Source: Knoellia flava TL1 (lineage in GTDB: Bacteria > Actinomycetota > Actinomycetes > Actinomycetales > Dermatophilaceae). Taken from it: a stretch of 64,000 bases of DNA. Location: positions 1-64,000 of the forward strand of contig NZ_AVPI01000018.1 of assembly GCF_000768675.1 (NCBI RefSeq), written 5' to 3'. Shown here in pieces: positions 10,847-19,742 of this stretch. Both the position numbers and the translations under genes were made by a program. Every line of letters starts with the position of its first letter. Within the stretch, counting starts at the first letter, position 1. The notes beneath the pieces were generated by a model that was not told the DNA's origin, did no database searches, and saw only the letters and a list, made by a program, of their open reading frames with translations.

Positions 10847-11445
10847 GACGCCCTCCGCTGCGCGACGAGCCGGCCCAGCTGGACGGCATACAGGATTCCG
10901 GCGACCCAGTAGAGGACGGTGCCCCACCACGCGAATCCCCATCCAACGGGACGCATGAAGGTCGCGAGCCAGCCGTCACCGTCCGCCATGAGCAGCGCGG
11001 GGAAGGCGTAGAGGAGGTTGAACGTCGCGGCCTTGCCGATGAAGTGGACGGGCAGCCCGGTCCAGCCGTAGCGCTTGGCGATGAGGACGACGACGGCCAT
11101 GAAGGCCTCGCGCGCGAAGAGGACGGCCACGAGCCACCACGGGATGATGTCGCGCCACGCGAGCCCGAGGAGCGTCGTCACGATGTAGAGGCGGTCCGCG
11201 ATCGGGTCGAGGAGCTGCCCGACACGCGACACGAGGCCGTAGCGGCGGGCGATCTTGCCGTCGAGGTAGTCGGTGATCCCGGACGCCATGAGGATGACGA
11301 GCGCGATGGCGTCGTGCTCCGTGGCGATCGCCCAGATGAACGCCGGCACGCCGAGCAGCCGCAGTGCCGAGAGCGCGTTGGGGACGGTGAGGACGCGGTC
11401 GACAGGGGCGCTGTCGGTCCCCCGCACGCTCTCGCCGGCAGTCAT
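10843..11445 (-). CDS. pgsA: CDP-alcohol phosphatidyltransferase (PgsA-type)
   Basis: An integral-membrane enzyme that swaps CMP of CDP-diacylglycerol for an alcohol; position and length (200 residues) match the Rv1822-type phosphatidylglycerophosphate or cardiolipin synthase. The family signature D-x2-DG-x2-AR-x8-G-x3-D-x3-D is complete in DYLDGKIARRYGLVSRVG and LLDPIAD. It heads the operon running toward gcvH. TAGGGT at 11452-11457 ends 6 bases before the ATG, so it is probably leaderless. A second CDP-alcohol enzyme at 55.3 kb is the PI-phosphate synthase. Confidence 0.9.
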   Translation of the reverse strand: MTAGESVRGTDSAPVDRVLTVPNALSALRLLGVPAFIWAIATEHDAIALVILMASGITDYLDGKIARRYGLVSRVGQLLDPIADRLYIVTTLLGLAWRDIIPWWLVAVLFAREAFMAVVVLIAKRYGWTGLPVHFIGKAATFNLLYAFPALLMADGDGWLATFMRPVGWGFAWWGTVLYWVAGILYAVQLGRLVAQRRAS

Positions 11446-11451
11446 GGGCTC

Positions 11452-11457
11452 ACCCTA
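11452..11457 (-). promoter_or_regulatory. -10 box of the leaderless pgsA operon
   Basis: TAGGGT on the minus strand ends 6 bases before the pgsA ATG, so transcription would start at or next to the start codon. It is back-to-back with the -10 of the aminotransferase gene at 11470-11475. Confidence 0.6.
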
Positions 11458-11469
11458 TGTCGTCGTGTC

Positions 11470-11475
11470 TACAGT
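11470..11475 (+). promoter_or_regulatory. -10 box of the leaderless aminotransferase gene
   Basis: TACAGT lies exactly 6 bases before the ATG at 11482, and no ribosome-binding site is present, as expected for a leaderless transcript. Confidence 0.6.
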
Positions 11476-11481
11476 CAGGTC

Positions 11482-12624
11482 ATGAGTTCCACTCTCCTGA
11501 CGGGCGACGCGACGACCTGGCGACCGCGGCGCACCGGTGTCAAGTGGGGTGTGTACGCCGACGACGTGCTCCCCCTCTGGGTCGCCGAGATGGATGCCGA
11601 GCCGTGCGCGCCCGTCGTCGAGGCGGTCGACGCCGCGATGCGTCGTGGCGACACGGGCTACCCGCTCGGCGACGAGTTCGTCGAGGCTGCGGCGGCCTAC
11701 GCCTCGGACACGTGGTCGTGGTCGGTCGACACCCGCCGCGCCTCGCCGGTGGCCGACGTCATGATCGGCGTCGCCGAGCTCCTGCGCGGCGTCACCGACC
11801 CCGGCGGTCCGGTCGTCGTGTCGTCGCCGGTCTACAACGCCTTCTTCGACTTCGTCGAGATGACCGGCCGCCGCATCGTCGACGCTCCCCTGACGACGGC
11901 CGGGCGGCTCGACCCCGAGGCGCTCGACCGCGCGTTCGGCGAGGCGCGGGCGGGGGGCGAGCGCACGGCATACGTGCTTTGCAACCCCCAGAACCCCACC
12001 GGCACGCTTCACACCCGCGAGGAGCTCGAGACGCTCGCGGCGATCGCGTCTCGCCACGACGTCACCGTCGTCGCCGACGAGATCCACGCGCCGATCGTCC
12101 ACGACGGCGCGTTCACGCCCTACCTCACCGTCGACGGCGGGGAGCGCGGGGTGAGCCTGGTCTCGACGTCGAAGGCGTGGAACCTCGCTGGGCTCAAGGC
12201 CGCCGTCGTCGTCACCGGTGACGAGGCGCCGCCGGCCGCGACGCTGCACGAGGTGCACTCGCACGGCGCCAGCCACATCGGGCAGATCGCCGGCATCGCC
12301 GCGTGGACGCAGGGCCGCGAGTGGCTCGCGACCGTCACCGCGGAGATCGACGCGAACCGCACGCTGCTCGCGCGCCTCCTCGCCGAGCGGCTCCCGCAGA
12401 TCCGGTATGCCGTCCCCGCCGCGACCTACCTGGCGTGGCTCGACTGCCGGGAGCTGGGGCTCGGGGACGACCCGGCCGCGGTGTTCCGGGAGCGTGGGCA
12501 GGTGGCGTTCTCGTCGGGTCCGTCCTTCGGCGCCAGCGGCCGCGGGTTCGTGCGGGTCAACCTCGCCACCTCCCCCGCGATCCTCACCGAGGCCGTCGAC
12601 CGCGTGGTCGGGGCACTGGCGTGA
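11482..12624 (+). CDS. PatB/MalY-type aminotransferase or cystathionine beta-lyase
   Basis: A 380-residue fold-type I PLP enzyme. The pattern NPQNPTGTLHTREEL, VADEIHAPIVHDG and the PLP lysine in STSKAWNLAGLK (about residue 231) is typical of the MalY/PatB group, which cleave C-S bonds of cystathionine or cysteine conjugates; aminotransferase activity cannot be excluded. The ATG at 11482 is leaderless. The last codon overlaps the next gene (GTGA), coupling it to the phospholipase D-family gene, a pairing with no obvious metabolic logic. Confidence 0.88.
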   Translation: MSSTLLTGDATTWRPRRTGVKWGVYADDVLPLWVAEMDAEPCAPVVEAVDAAMRRGDTGYPLGDEFVEAAAAYASDTWSWSVDTRRASPVADVMIGVAELLRGVTDPGGPVVVSSPVYNAFFDFVEMTGRRIVDAPLTTAGRLDPEALDRAFGEARAGGERTAYVLCNPQNPTGTLHTREELETLAAIASRHDVTVVADEIHAPIVHDGAFTPYLTVDGGERGVSLVSTSKAWNLAGLKAAVVVTGDEAPPAATLHEVHSHGASHIGQIAGIAAWTQGREWLATVTAEIDANRTLLARLLAERLPQIRYAVPAATYLAWLDCRELGLGDDPAAVFRERGQVAFSSGPSFGASGRGFVRVNLATSPAILTEAVDRVVGALA

Positions 12625-14243
12625 CCGACGCACCCGGCCCCGAGGTCACGCGCTGGCTCCTCACCGCGAGCGAGCGCGGCAACCCGCACACGACGATCGA
12701 CGAGCCGCACCCGGGTGAGCAGGCGTGGTCGACCGGCAACTCGGTGCGTCCGCTCGTGGACGGCGCGAGCTACTTCGCCGAGCTGTTCGACACCATCGAG
12801 GCGACCCGCCCGGGTGACCTCGTCCTCTTCGCCGGCTGGCGCGTCGACGGGGACCAGCAGCTCACCGACGACCCGTCGAGCACCCTGCTCGAGGTGCTGG
12901 ACCGGGCCGAGGACCGGGGCGTCCAGGTGCGTGGGCTCATCTGGCGCTCGCACACCGAGCAGATCGACTTCTCGGCCGAGGACAACCGCGAGGTCGCCGA
13001 GGAGCTGGCCGACGAGGACGACGAGCACGCCGAGGTGCTGCTCGACATGAGGGTGCGTCGTGGCGGCTCGCACCACCAGAAGTTCGTCGTGGTGCGCCAC
13101 GGCGACGACCCCTCCCGCGACGTCGCGTTCGTCGGCGGGATCGACGTCGCGCACTCGCGGCGCGACGACTCAGGGCACCGGGGCGACCCGCAGCAGCAGG
13201 CGCTCGCCGACGAGTACGGCCCGAGCCCCGGCTGGCACGACGTCCAGTGCGCCATCACCGGGCCGGCGGTCGCCGACGTCGAGACGGTCTTCCGCGAGCG
13301 GTGGGACGATCCCTCCCCGCTGACCCCGGCGTGGCACTCGCGGCTGCGAGACCGGCTGAGCAAGGTCCAGCACGAGCCCACCCCGCTGCCCGAGCGCCTG
13401 CCGGCGCCACCCCCGGTCGAGGGCGGCACCCACGTCGTCCAGGTGCTGCGCACCTATCCCCACCGCCACCTGCGCCGGGCCTACCCGTTCGCGCCCAGGG
13501 GCGAGCGGTCGATCGCCCGGGCCCACCTCAAGGCGATCGAGCAGGCGCGCCACCTCATCTACCTCGAGGAGCAGTACCTCTGGTCCTCCACGGTGAGCCT
13601 GGCCCTCGCCGAGGCGCTCTCGGCCAACCCCGAGCTGCACCTCATCACCGTGCTCCCCCACCGCCCGGACCTCAGCGGCATGGCCGAGCTGCTCCAGCTC
13701 GAGGGGCGGTTCGAGGCGATCAAGCAGCTCACCGAGGCGGCACCGGACCGCTTCGCGGCATACGGAATCGAGAACCATGCGGGCTGGCCCGTCTACGTCC
13801 ACGCCAAGGTCGTCGTCATCGACGACTGGTACGCGACGATCGGCTCGGACAACGTCAACCGCAGGTCGTGGAGCCACGACTCCGAGCTCGCTGCGCTCGT
13901 CGTCGACGACGCGGGCACCGACCACTCGCCGTTCGCCCGTTCCCTGCGGCTGCGGCTCGCCGCCGAGCACCTCGACCGCCCGTTGACCGGCCCCGAGCAC
14001 GACGCCGCCATGGCCGACTGCGTGCCGGCGGCCGGGATGTTCGCGGCCTATGCGGAGGCGGGTGAGCGGCTTCGGGCGTGGCACGAGGGCGGGATGCTCG
14101 GGACGAGACCGTCCGGCCGGCTCCGACCCGTCAGGGAACCGGACATCGGCCGGTGGCCCCGCCGGGTGCTCGAGGTGCCGCAACGGCTCCTCGGCGACCC
14201 CGACGGGCGCCCGTTCGAGCTCCGTCGCAGGCACGACTACTGA
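12621..14243 (+). CDS. Phospholipase D-family protein (two HKD motifs)
   Basis: A 540-residue PLD-superfamily enzyme with both catalytic motifs: SHHQKFVVV near residue 150 and VHAKVVVIDDWYATIGSDN near residue 394, the latter a complete HxK-x4-D. Members hydrolyse phosphodiesters or transfer phosphatidyl groups (PLD or cardiolipin synthase-like). No signal peptide or membrane span is visible, so it is probably cytoplasmic, unlike secreted PLDs. The start GTG overlaps the upstream stop as GTGA. The C-terminal part is Arg/Pro-rich. Confidence 0.88.
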   Translation: MTDAPGPEVTRWLLTASERGNPHTTIDEPHPGEQAWSTGNSVRPLVDGASYFAELFDTIEATRPGDLVLFAGWRVDGDQQLTDDPSSTLLEVLDRAEDRGVQVRGLIWRSHTEQIDFSAEDNREVAEELADEDDEHAEVLLDMRVRRGGSHHQKFVVVRHGDDPSRDVAFVGGIDVAHSRRDDSGHRGDPQQQALADEYGPSPGWHDVQCAITGPAVADVETVFRERWDDPSPLTPAWHSRLRDRLSKVQHEPTPLPERLPAPPPVEGGTHVVQVLRTYPHRHLRRAYPFAPRGERSIARAHLKAIEQARHLIYLEEQYLWSSTVSLALAEALSANPELHLITVLPHRPDLSGMAELLQLEGRFEAIKQLTEAAPDRFAAYGIENHAGWPVYVHAKVVVIDDWYATIGSDNVNRRSWSHDSELAALVVDDAGTDHSPFARSLRLRLAAEHLDRPLTGPEHDAAMADCVPAAGMFAAYAEAGERLRAWHEGGMLGTRPSGRLRPVREPDIGRWPRRVLEVPQRLLGDPDGRPFELRRRHDY

Positions 14244-14293
14244 CCGTCGCCGCGCTTCGCGGAACCGATTCGGTGACGACGAGAGGCATGGGA

Positions 14294-14299
14294 TATGGT
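14294..14299 (+). promoter_or_regulatory. Possible -10 box of tRNA-Pro
   Basis: TATGGT lies about 36 bases before the mature tRNA 5' end. A GC-rich stem (about 14306-14330) follows and would form the 5' leader of the precursor. The -35 is poor. Confidence 0.4.
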
Positions 14300-14334
14300 T
14301 TCGTTCGCTCGCGCGGCAACGCGGGAGCGAGCCA

Positions 14335-14411
<77 letters not shown>

Positions 14412-14429
14412 GCTCCCCTGGGAGACCAC

Positions 14430-14481
14430 GGACACGAAGGGCCCCTGCCGGACCATCCGGCAGGGGCCCTTCGTCGTGTCC
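14430..14481. terminator. Strong bidirectional hairpin between tRNA-Pro and the sensor-kinase gene
   Basis: Near-perfect inverted repeat: GGACACGAAGGGCCCCTGCC pairs with the mirror sequence after a short loop, with a 3-base bulge near the base. It lies 19 bases after the tRNA and 50 bases beyond the stop of the convergent kinase gene, so it can end transcription from both sides. There is no clear U-tract, as is common in high-GC actinomycetes. Confidence 0.85.
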
Positions 14482-14531
14482 GGGCCGAGCCCGAGCGTGC
14501 CGTGGCCGCTGCGCTGTCGCGCGCGCGAGGC

Positions 14532-16637
14532 TCAGGCGTCGACGACGACCTCGGGTCCGATCTCCTTGCCTGCCTCGGGGCGCGTGTCTGCCGCAGGTGG
14601 ATCGACCTCGATGAGGGGCAGAACGAGGACGACGCTCGTCCCCTCCCCCTCGACGGAGTGCAGCTCGAGCTCGCCGTGGTGGGCCTCGACGATCGCCTTG
14701 ACGATCGCCAGCCCGAGACCGGTGCCCGGGATCGCCTGCTGGGTGGCGTTGCTCGCGCGGTAGAACCGGGAGAACATCCGCTCCATGTCCGCCTCGGGGA
14801 TGCCGATGCCCTCGTCCCGGCACTGGATGCGCACCCGCGTCGCCTCGAGGACGGCCGACACGGTGACGACCCCACCGGTGCGCGAGAACTTCACGGCGTT
14901 GCCGATGACGTTGGTGAGGGCCCGTCCGAGCTGGAGCGAGTCGCCGGACACCACGCACGGCTCGGGCATGTCGAGGACGTCGATGCGGACGTCGTTGCCC
15001 GACGCCTGCGGCTGGAGGTCCTGGGCGACGTCGCGCACGAGGGTGCAGAGGTCGACGGGGAGGAAGCTCGGGTCGAGCCCACGTGTCTCGATCCGGTTGA
15101 GCACGAGGACGTCCTCGATGAGTCCGCGCAGGCGCACCGTGTTGCGGTCGATGACGGCGAGGGCCTTCTGCTGCGCGGGGGCCACCTCGCCGAGGTCCCC
15201 GTCAGCGAGCATCTCGAGGTAGCCGGCGATCGAGGTGAGCGGCGTGCGCAGCTCATGGCTCACGGTGCCGACGAACTCGTCCTTCTGCCGGTCGAGGGAC
15301 TCGAGTCGGGCCACGTGCTCGGCCTGCTGCCGCTGCCGCTCCTCCGCCAGGAACGCTCGAGCCGCGTATGCCGTCGCCTGCTGGAGCGCGGTGCGCTCGT
15401 GGGCGGTCCACTCCCTCGGCTCGGGCGCGACGAGCAGCATCGCCCCGATGACACCGTCCCCGACCCCCAGCGGGGTTCCGAGCAGCGCACCCATGGGCAC
15501 CTGCTCGGCGATGCTGCGGAAGAAGGGCCACTGCCGGAGGTCGTCGTTGACGAAGTCCGAGGACTCGAGCAGCCGCCCGGAGAGCCAGAGGCCCTGGGCG
15601 ACGCTCTCGCGCGTCACCGGAAGCTCGAGGACGACGCCTGCCTCGACGATGGCGCTTTCGGGCCAGCACGCGGCGAGCCGCCACGTCCCGGCGTCTCCCT
15701 TGGTCATCGAGTCCGTCGTGAAGATCGCGGCCGTGGTCCCGGTGGCCTCGCTGAGACTGCGTACGGTGAGCGCCAGGGCCTCCTCCGCCGAGACCCGCCC
15801 CCGGAGCGCGGTCGCGAGCTCGAGGGTTGCCTCACGCAGCCTGATGGCCTCGCCCTGGTCCTCCTCGAGGCGACGGGTCGTCTCGGTGAGGTGGTTGAAG
15901 TCGGCCGCCAGGCCGCGCACGTCGAGAGGGCCGTCGGCCTCGTCCGCGCGAGCGCCGCGGTCGCCGAGCCGCTGGAGGTGGACGACGTGACGGAGGGAGT
16001 CGATCGATCCGGTGAGGGACCTCGCGATGCGCCACCCGGCATACAGGGCGAGCGCCGACGCGACGATCCCACCACCGACGAGGAGGATGAGGGCGTCCTT
16101 GAGCTGGCTCGTCGAGGCCGCCCGGGTCTCGACCCGCTCCCTGCGCAGCTCCCGGCCGAGCGAGCCGTTGGCCGCGCGGACCCGGTCGAAGAGCTGCTTG
16201 CCGGTCCGCAGGTCGAGGTTGCCACCGGCCTCGAGCCGGGTCCGGCTGGCCTCGGCGTAGCGCCACCACTCCTCGATCCACTTCGCCTGCTCGTCGAGGG
16301 AGGATGACCAGCGGGCACTCTCGGGGCCGAGTGCCCTGCGCAGCTGCGTCTGGTAGGCGTTCGACCGAAGATGACCCCCGACATAGGGCTGCAGGAGGCC
16401 GATGTCGTTCGAGGCGTCGTAGGCCCGCAGACCGGTCTCGGCGTCGGTGAGCGTCTGGAGGAGTGTGGTGTTGGCGTCGGCGGCGGGTCCGAGGACCGTC
16501 GCGAGACGCTCGACCTGACGGTAGGCGCCGAGCACCGCCACGGTTCCCGTCACCATCGCCGCGAGCATGAGTCCGACGAGGAGGAAGACGAGCCGGCGCA
16601 GACGGCGGGTGACGGTGACGTCGTTGAGGAAGCTCAC
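14532..16637 (-). CDS. Membrane sensor histidine kinase (CHASE3-like, HAMP, GAF)
   Basis: A 701-residue kinase. Order: membrane span at about 13-38, extracellular CHASE3-like region (about 40-180, with LTDAETGLRAYDASND), second span about 183-205, HAMP-like linker, GAF domain (about 270-440), dimerisation/H-box VGTVSHELRTPLTSIAGYL with the phospho-histidine near 461, N-box LTNVIGNAVKFS, G1 DEGIGIP and G2 GTGLGLAI. It is the last gene of a four-gene operon, overlapping the glycosyltransferase stop as ATGA. The partner is probably the lone receiver protein at the start of the operon. The signal is unknown. Confidence 0.93.
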   Translation of the reverse strand: MSFLNDVTVTRRLRRLVFLLVGLMLAAMVTGTVAVLGAYRQVERLATVLGPAADANTTLLQTLTDAETGLRAYDASNDIGLLQPYVGGHLRSNAYQTQLRRALGPESARWSSSLDEQAKWIEEWWRYAEASRTRLEAGGNLDLRTGKQLFDRVRAANGSLGRELRRERVETRAASTSQLKDALILLVGGGIVASALALYAGWRIARSLTGSIDSLRHVVHLQRLGDRGARADEADGPLDVRGLAADFNHLTETTRRLEEDQGEAIRLREATLELATALRGRVSAEEALALTVRSLSEATGTTAAIFTTDSMTKGDAGTWRLAACWPESAIVEAGVVLELPVTRESVAQGLWLSGRLLESSDFVNDDLRQWPFFRSIAEQVPMGALLGTPLGVGDGVIGAMLLVAPEPREWTAHERTALQQATAYAARAFLAEERQRQQAEHVARLESLDRQKDEFVGTVSHELRTPLTSIAGYLEMLADGDLGEVAPAQQKALAVIDRNTVRLRGLIEDVLVLNRIETRGLDPSFLPVDLCTLVRDVAQDLQPQASGNDVRIDVLDMPEPCVVSGDSLQLGRALTNVIGNAVKFSRTGGVVTVSAVLEATRVRIQCRDEGIGIPEADMERMFSRFYRASNATQQAIPGTGLGLAIVKAIVEAHHGELELHSVEGEGTSVVLVLPLIEVDPPAADTRPEAGKEIGPEVVVDA

Positions 16638-18091
16638 GGCTTCGACTCCTCACCGAGACCGACGCGGGTCATCGTGCCCCACACCTGCTTGCGGCCACGC
16701 AGGCTTGCCCACCACCCCTGCAGGCGCCACCAGGCCGTGAGCTGCCGGTAGCCGATGTTCTCGGCGATGGCGGCCATGAGCATCGTCCCGAGGTCACGCC
16801 AGCGGGCGTACTTGCGGAAGGTCATCTCCTCGAGCGTCATCGCTGCCAGGGTCACGAGGATCGCGTAGCCGTAGGCGATGAGCATGAAGAGGAGCGCGAA
16901 CGGCACGTTGATGACGTCGAGGGCGAGGCCGAGGATGACCAGGAGCAGCCCCGCGAACTCGAGCAACGGCGCGATGAGCTCGAAGAGCCAGTAGTACGGG
17001 ATGGCCAGCATGCCGACCTTGCCGTAGCGAGGGTTGAGCATCATGTGCTTGTACTTCCACAGCGTCTCCCAGAGGCCTCGGTGCCAGCGGGCACGCTGCT
17101 TCTGGAGCACCTTGGCGGTCGACGGCACCTCGGTCCAGCAGACCGGCTCCCCGACGAACTTCACGCGGTAGTCGCGACCCTCGCGCTGCAGGTGCTGGTG
17201 CACTCGCATGAGGACCTCGAAGTCCTCGCCGATGCTCTCGGTGTCGAGCCCGCCGACCTCCACGAGGATGTCGCGGCGGAAGACGCCGAACGCGCCGGAG
17301 ATGAGGACGAGGGCGCCGAGACGGGACCATCCGGCGCGACCGATGAGGAAGGCCCGGAGGTACTCGACGACCTGGATGCGGGGCAGCAGCTGGCGAGGCA
17401 TCCGGGGCTCGACGAGGCGCCCGGCGACGACGCGGCTGCCGTTGGCCGCGCGGATGACACCGCCGGTCGCGACCATCCGGGTGGGGTCGTCGGCGAAGGG
17501 GACGGTCACCGTGATGAGCGCGTCGGGGTCGAGGATGGAGTCGGCGTCGACGAAGACGCAGAGCTCGCCCGAGGCCGCGTTGATGCCGACGTTGACGGCG
17601 TCGGAGCGTCCCGAGTTCGTCTTGCGGATGATCGTCAGCGGGGTGCGGCCGTTGCGGGGCACGTGGATCGAGAGGATCTCGGCCTTGACCGGAAGCTCTC
17701 GCGGGATCTCGCGGTCGACCTCGACGAGGTCGAAGGCCTCCCTGAGCCGCTCGAAGGTTTCGTCGGTGCTGCCGTCGTCGACTCCCACGACCTCGTGCTG
17801 CGGGTAGCGGAGAGAGAGCAGTGACTGGATCGACTGGACGATGCCGGCCGCCTCGTTGTACATCGGCACCACGAGCGTCACCGGAGGCACGAACTCGCTC
17901 GCGACGCGCTCTTGGCGCCCGGTCTGCTCGACCCTGCGGAGGTGGTGGACGAAGTCCCAGGCTGCGAGGGCGATGAAGACGATGTACGAGGTGTTGATGA
18001 GGACGAAGTAGACGAGCACCGGCCACTGCGCGGCGGCGAGCAGCTCGATGACGACCTCGCGCAGACCCGGGATGATGCCGTCGACGCTCAT
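16634..18091 (-). CDS. Processive family-2 glycosyltransferase (membrane polysaccharide synthase type)
   Basis: A 485-residue membrane GT2. An N-terminal span (about 20-42) is followed by the catalytic domain with VDDGSTD (about 103), DADS (about 185), a GED motif in SIGEDFEVLMRVHQHL, and QKQRARWHRG (about 333), the Q-x2-RW signature of processive enzymes such as chitin, hyaluronan, cellulose and PNAG synthases. Four or so membrane spans follow. It therefore probably polymerises and exports a beta-linked glycan. It overlaps both neighbours as ATGA, so its synthesis is tied to the HEAT-repeat and kinase proteins. The sugar donor is not predictable. Confidence 0.93.
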   Translation of the reverse strand: MSVDGIIPGLREVVIELLAAAQWPVLVYFVLINTSYIVFIALAAWDFVHHLRRVEQTGRQERVASEFVPPVTLVVPMYNEAAGIVQSIQSLLSLRYPQHEVVGVDDGSTDETFERLREAFDLVEVDREIPRELPVKAEILSIHVPRNGRTPLTIIRKTNSGRSDAVNVGINAASGELCVFVDADSILDPDALITVTVPFADDPTRMVATGGVIRAANGSRVVAGRLVEPRMPRQLLPRIQVVEYLRAFLIGRAGWSRLGALVLISGAFGVFRRDILVEVGGLDTESIGEDFEVLMRVHQHLQREGRDYRVKFVGEPVCWTEVPSTAKVLQKQRARWHRGLWETLWKYKHMMLNPRYGKVGMLAIPYYWLFELIAPLLEFAGLLLVILGLALDVINVPFALLFMLIAYGYAILVTLAAMTLEEMTFRKYARWRDLGTMLMAAIAENIGYRQLTAWWRLQGWWASLRGRKQVWGTMTRVGLGEESKP

Positions 18092-19200
18092 ACGACTCCC
18101 CTGTCGCTCGCGCGCAGGTCGAGCATCTGCAGCATGCCGGTCACCGCGGAGCGCGCCTCGGGCGCGACGGCCTCGTCGGCGGCCAGGTCGCGCAGGGCGC
18201 GCCGTCCGGCCTCGGTCTCGGCCAGTGCGGTGGCCGCACTGGTGGCGAGGAAGCGGTCGTCGTCGCCGAGCACCGAGACGAGCCCGGCGACGGCCACCTC
18301 CCCACCGAGCTCGCCGAGGGCCCGCGCCGCGGCCCGACGCACGACGGCGGGCTCGGACGGCGCGAGCAGCCCCACGATGACGTGCACGTCGGAGGGGCGG
18401 CCGACCGCTCCGAACGCCTCGGTCGCGCTGACCCTCACCGTGTGGTCGGGGTCGCTGGCGGCCATCTGGGCCAGGCGCGGTCCCGTGGCGAGGAAGAGGT
18501 TGTGTCCCGCGACCCCGGCTGCGACGTTGCGGACGCCGGGATCGTCGTCCTCGAGTCCCGAGACCACAGCCGCCTCGGCCTCGACGCCGAGCTGGGTCAG
18601 GGTGCTCAGGGCGACCGTCGCCGGCACACCCGGAGCCGAGCGCCGGCTGCGGACCGCTCGGAGCACGGCCCCTGCCGCCGACGGTCCCGCAGCCGGGCCG
18701 AGGGCGCCGATGGCGCGGGCGGCGACGATGCGGACCTCTCCGGACCGGTCGTCGAGCATGCGCAGCAGGTCGTTGGTGTGGGAGGCGTCGCGGAGCAAGC
18801 CGAGGATCCGGGTGGCCCGGGCCCGGCGGACGCTCGACGCGGCACCCAGGGCGTTGAGGGCGCTCGCGACTCCGTGGCGTTCGCGCAGCACCTCGACGAG
18901 GTCCTCCGCCGGTCTCCCTCGGACCTTGGTGAGCAGGTTGACCACGGCTCGGTCGAGGTCGTGACCGGCGGTGCGGTCCCGCACGAGGCGACGGCGCGCG
19001 TCCCCGGACTCGTCCTCCCCCGCACCGACGGCGAGCAGGTCCGCCCGCAGTGGGGCCAGCCGCTGTCTGCTCCGCTCGGCCCGGCGGGCGATACCCACCC
19101 GGCTGATGACCACCACGCCGGCCAGGACGACGCAGATCACGATGACCGCGACGAGCACCTCGTCGAGGAAGCCCTGCCCGATCGGCTGCTCGTCCCTCAC
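18088..19200 (-). CDS. Membrane-anchored HEAT-repeat protein
   Basis: A 370-residue protein with one N-terminal span (about residues 12-32) followed by a basic stretch and a cytoplasmic solenoid of HEAT/PBS-lyase-type repeats, each with an alternating pattern such as VRIVAARAIGALG, VRVSATEAFGAVG and VRRAAARALGELG. Such repeats are protein-binding scaffolds. It starts at GTG 19200 overlapping the receiver gene and ends overlapping the glycosyltransferase, so it is best read as an adaptor between the signalling pair and the synthase. This role is inference. Confidence 0.85.
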   Translation of the reverse strand: MRDEQPIGQGFLDEVLVAVIVICVVLAGVVVISRVGIARRAERSRQRLAPLRADLLAVGAGEDESGDARRRLVRDRTAGHDLDRAVVNLLTKVRGRPAEDLVEVLRERHGVASALNALGAASSVRRARATRILGLLRDASHTNDLLRMLDDRSGEVRIVAARAIGALGPAAGPSAAGAVLRAVRSRRSAPGVPATVALSTLTQLGVEAEAAVVSGLEDDDPGVRNVAAGVAGHNLFLATGPRLAQMAASDPDHTVRVSATEAFGAVGRPSDVHVIVGLLAPSEPAVVRRAAARALGELGGEVAVAGLVSVLGDDDRFLATSAATALAETEAGRRALRDLAADEAVAPEARSAVTGMLQMLDLRASDRGVV

Positions 19201-19580
19201 TGAGAGCGGGCGAGGAGTGCGGCGACCCGGTGGACGAGCTCGCGCGGGCTGAACGGCTTGATGAGGTAGTCGTCCGCCCCCGTCGAGAAGCCCATGTCGA
19301 CGTCCGTGTCGCGCGACCTCGCCGTGAGCAGGACGACGCGCACGTTCTTGAGCGACTCGTCGGAGCGGATCTCACGCAGCACGTCGATGCCGGAGAGGCC
19401 CGGCATCATGACGTCGAGGACCGCGAGCTGGGGAGGGTCGCGCCGGATGTCCTCGAGCGCCTCGACGCCGTTGGTCGTGGCACGGACCTCGTAGCCGGAC
19501 TGGGTGAGCTTGAGCTCCACCAGGTCACGGATGTCGTCATCGTCGTCGGCGACGACCACTTGCACCGCTGTCGGTGACAC
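19197..19580 (-). CDS. Stand-alone response regulator receiver domain
   Basis: A 127-residue CheY-like protein with no output domain. The acidic pocket is DDDDD near residues 12-16, the phospho-acceptor is in VLDVMMPGLSG (about 55), the conserved threonine in VVLLTARS and the lysine in DDYLIKPFSP (about 108). It therefore acts through protein contacts, not DNA binding. It is the first gene of the operon, with a GTG start behind GAGAGGGG. Its likely partners are the downstream kinase and the HEAT-repeat protein. Confidence 0.93.
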   Translation of the reverse strand: MSPTAVQVVVADDDDDIRDLVELKLTQSGYEVRATTNGVEALEDIRRDPPQLAVLDVMMPGLSGIDVLREIRSDESLKNVRVVLLTARSRDTDVDMGFSTGADDYLIKPFSPRELVHRVAALLARSQ

Positions 19581-19604
19581 GCGAACCCCTCTCGTCGGGC
19601 CACC

Positions 19605-19610
19605 AGTCTA
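19605..19610 (-). promoter_or_regulatory. Probable -10 box of the receiver/HEAT/GT2/kinase operon
   Basis: On the minus strand, TAGACT within the context CTATAGACTGG lies about 25 bases before the operon start codon, consistent with a short leader that includes the GAGAGGGG ribosome-binding site. Confidence 0.45.
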
Positions 19611-19742
19611 TAGTCCCGGACTAGTCCGTGCGCCTCAACAGGCCCAAGTGCGATGGCCCGTTCGGACCGGCCCGCCGCATCGTCGGCGACAGCCCGTCCG
19701 GACGTCGCGGTGCCGCGGACGAAAGGGTGTGGAGGGGAGGGG

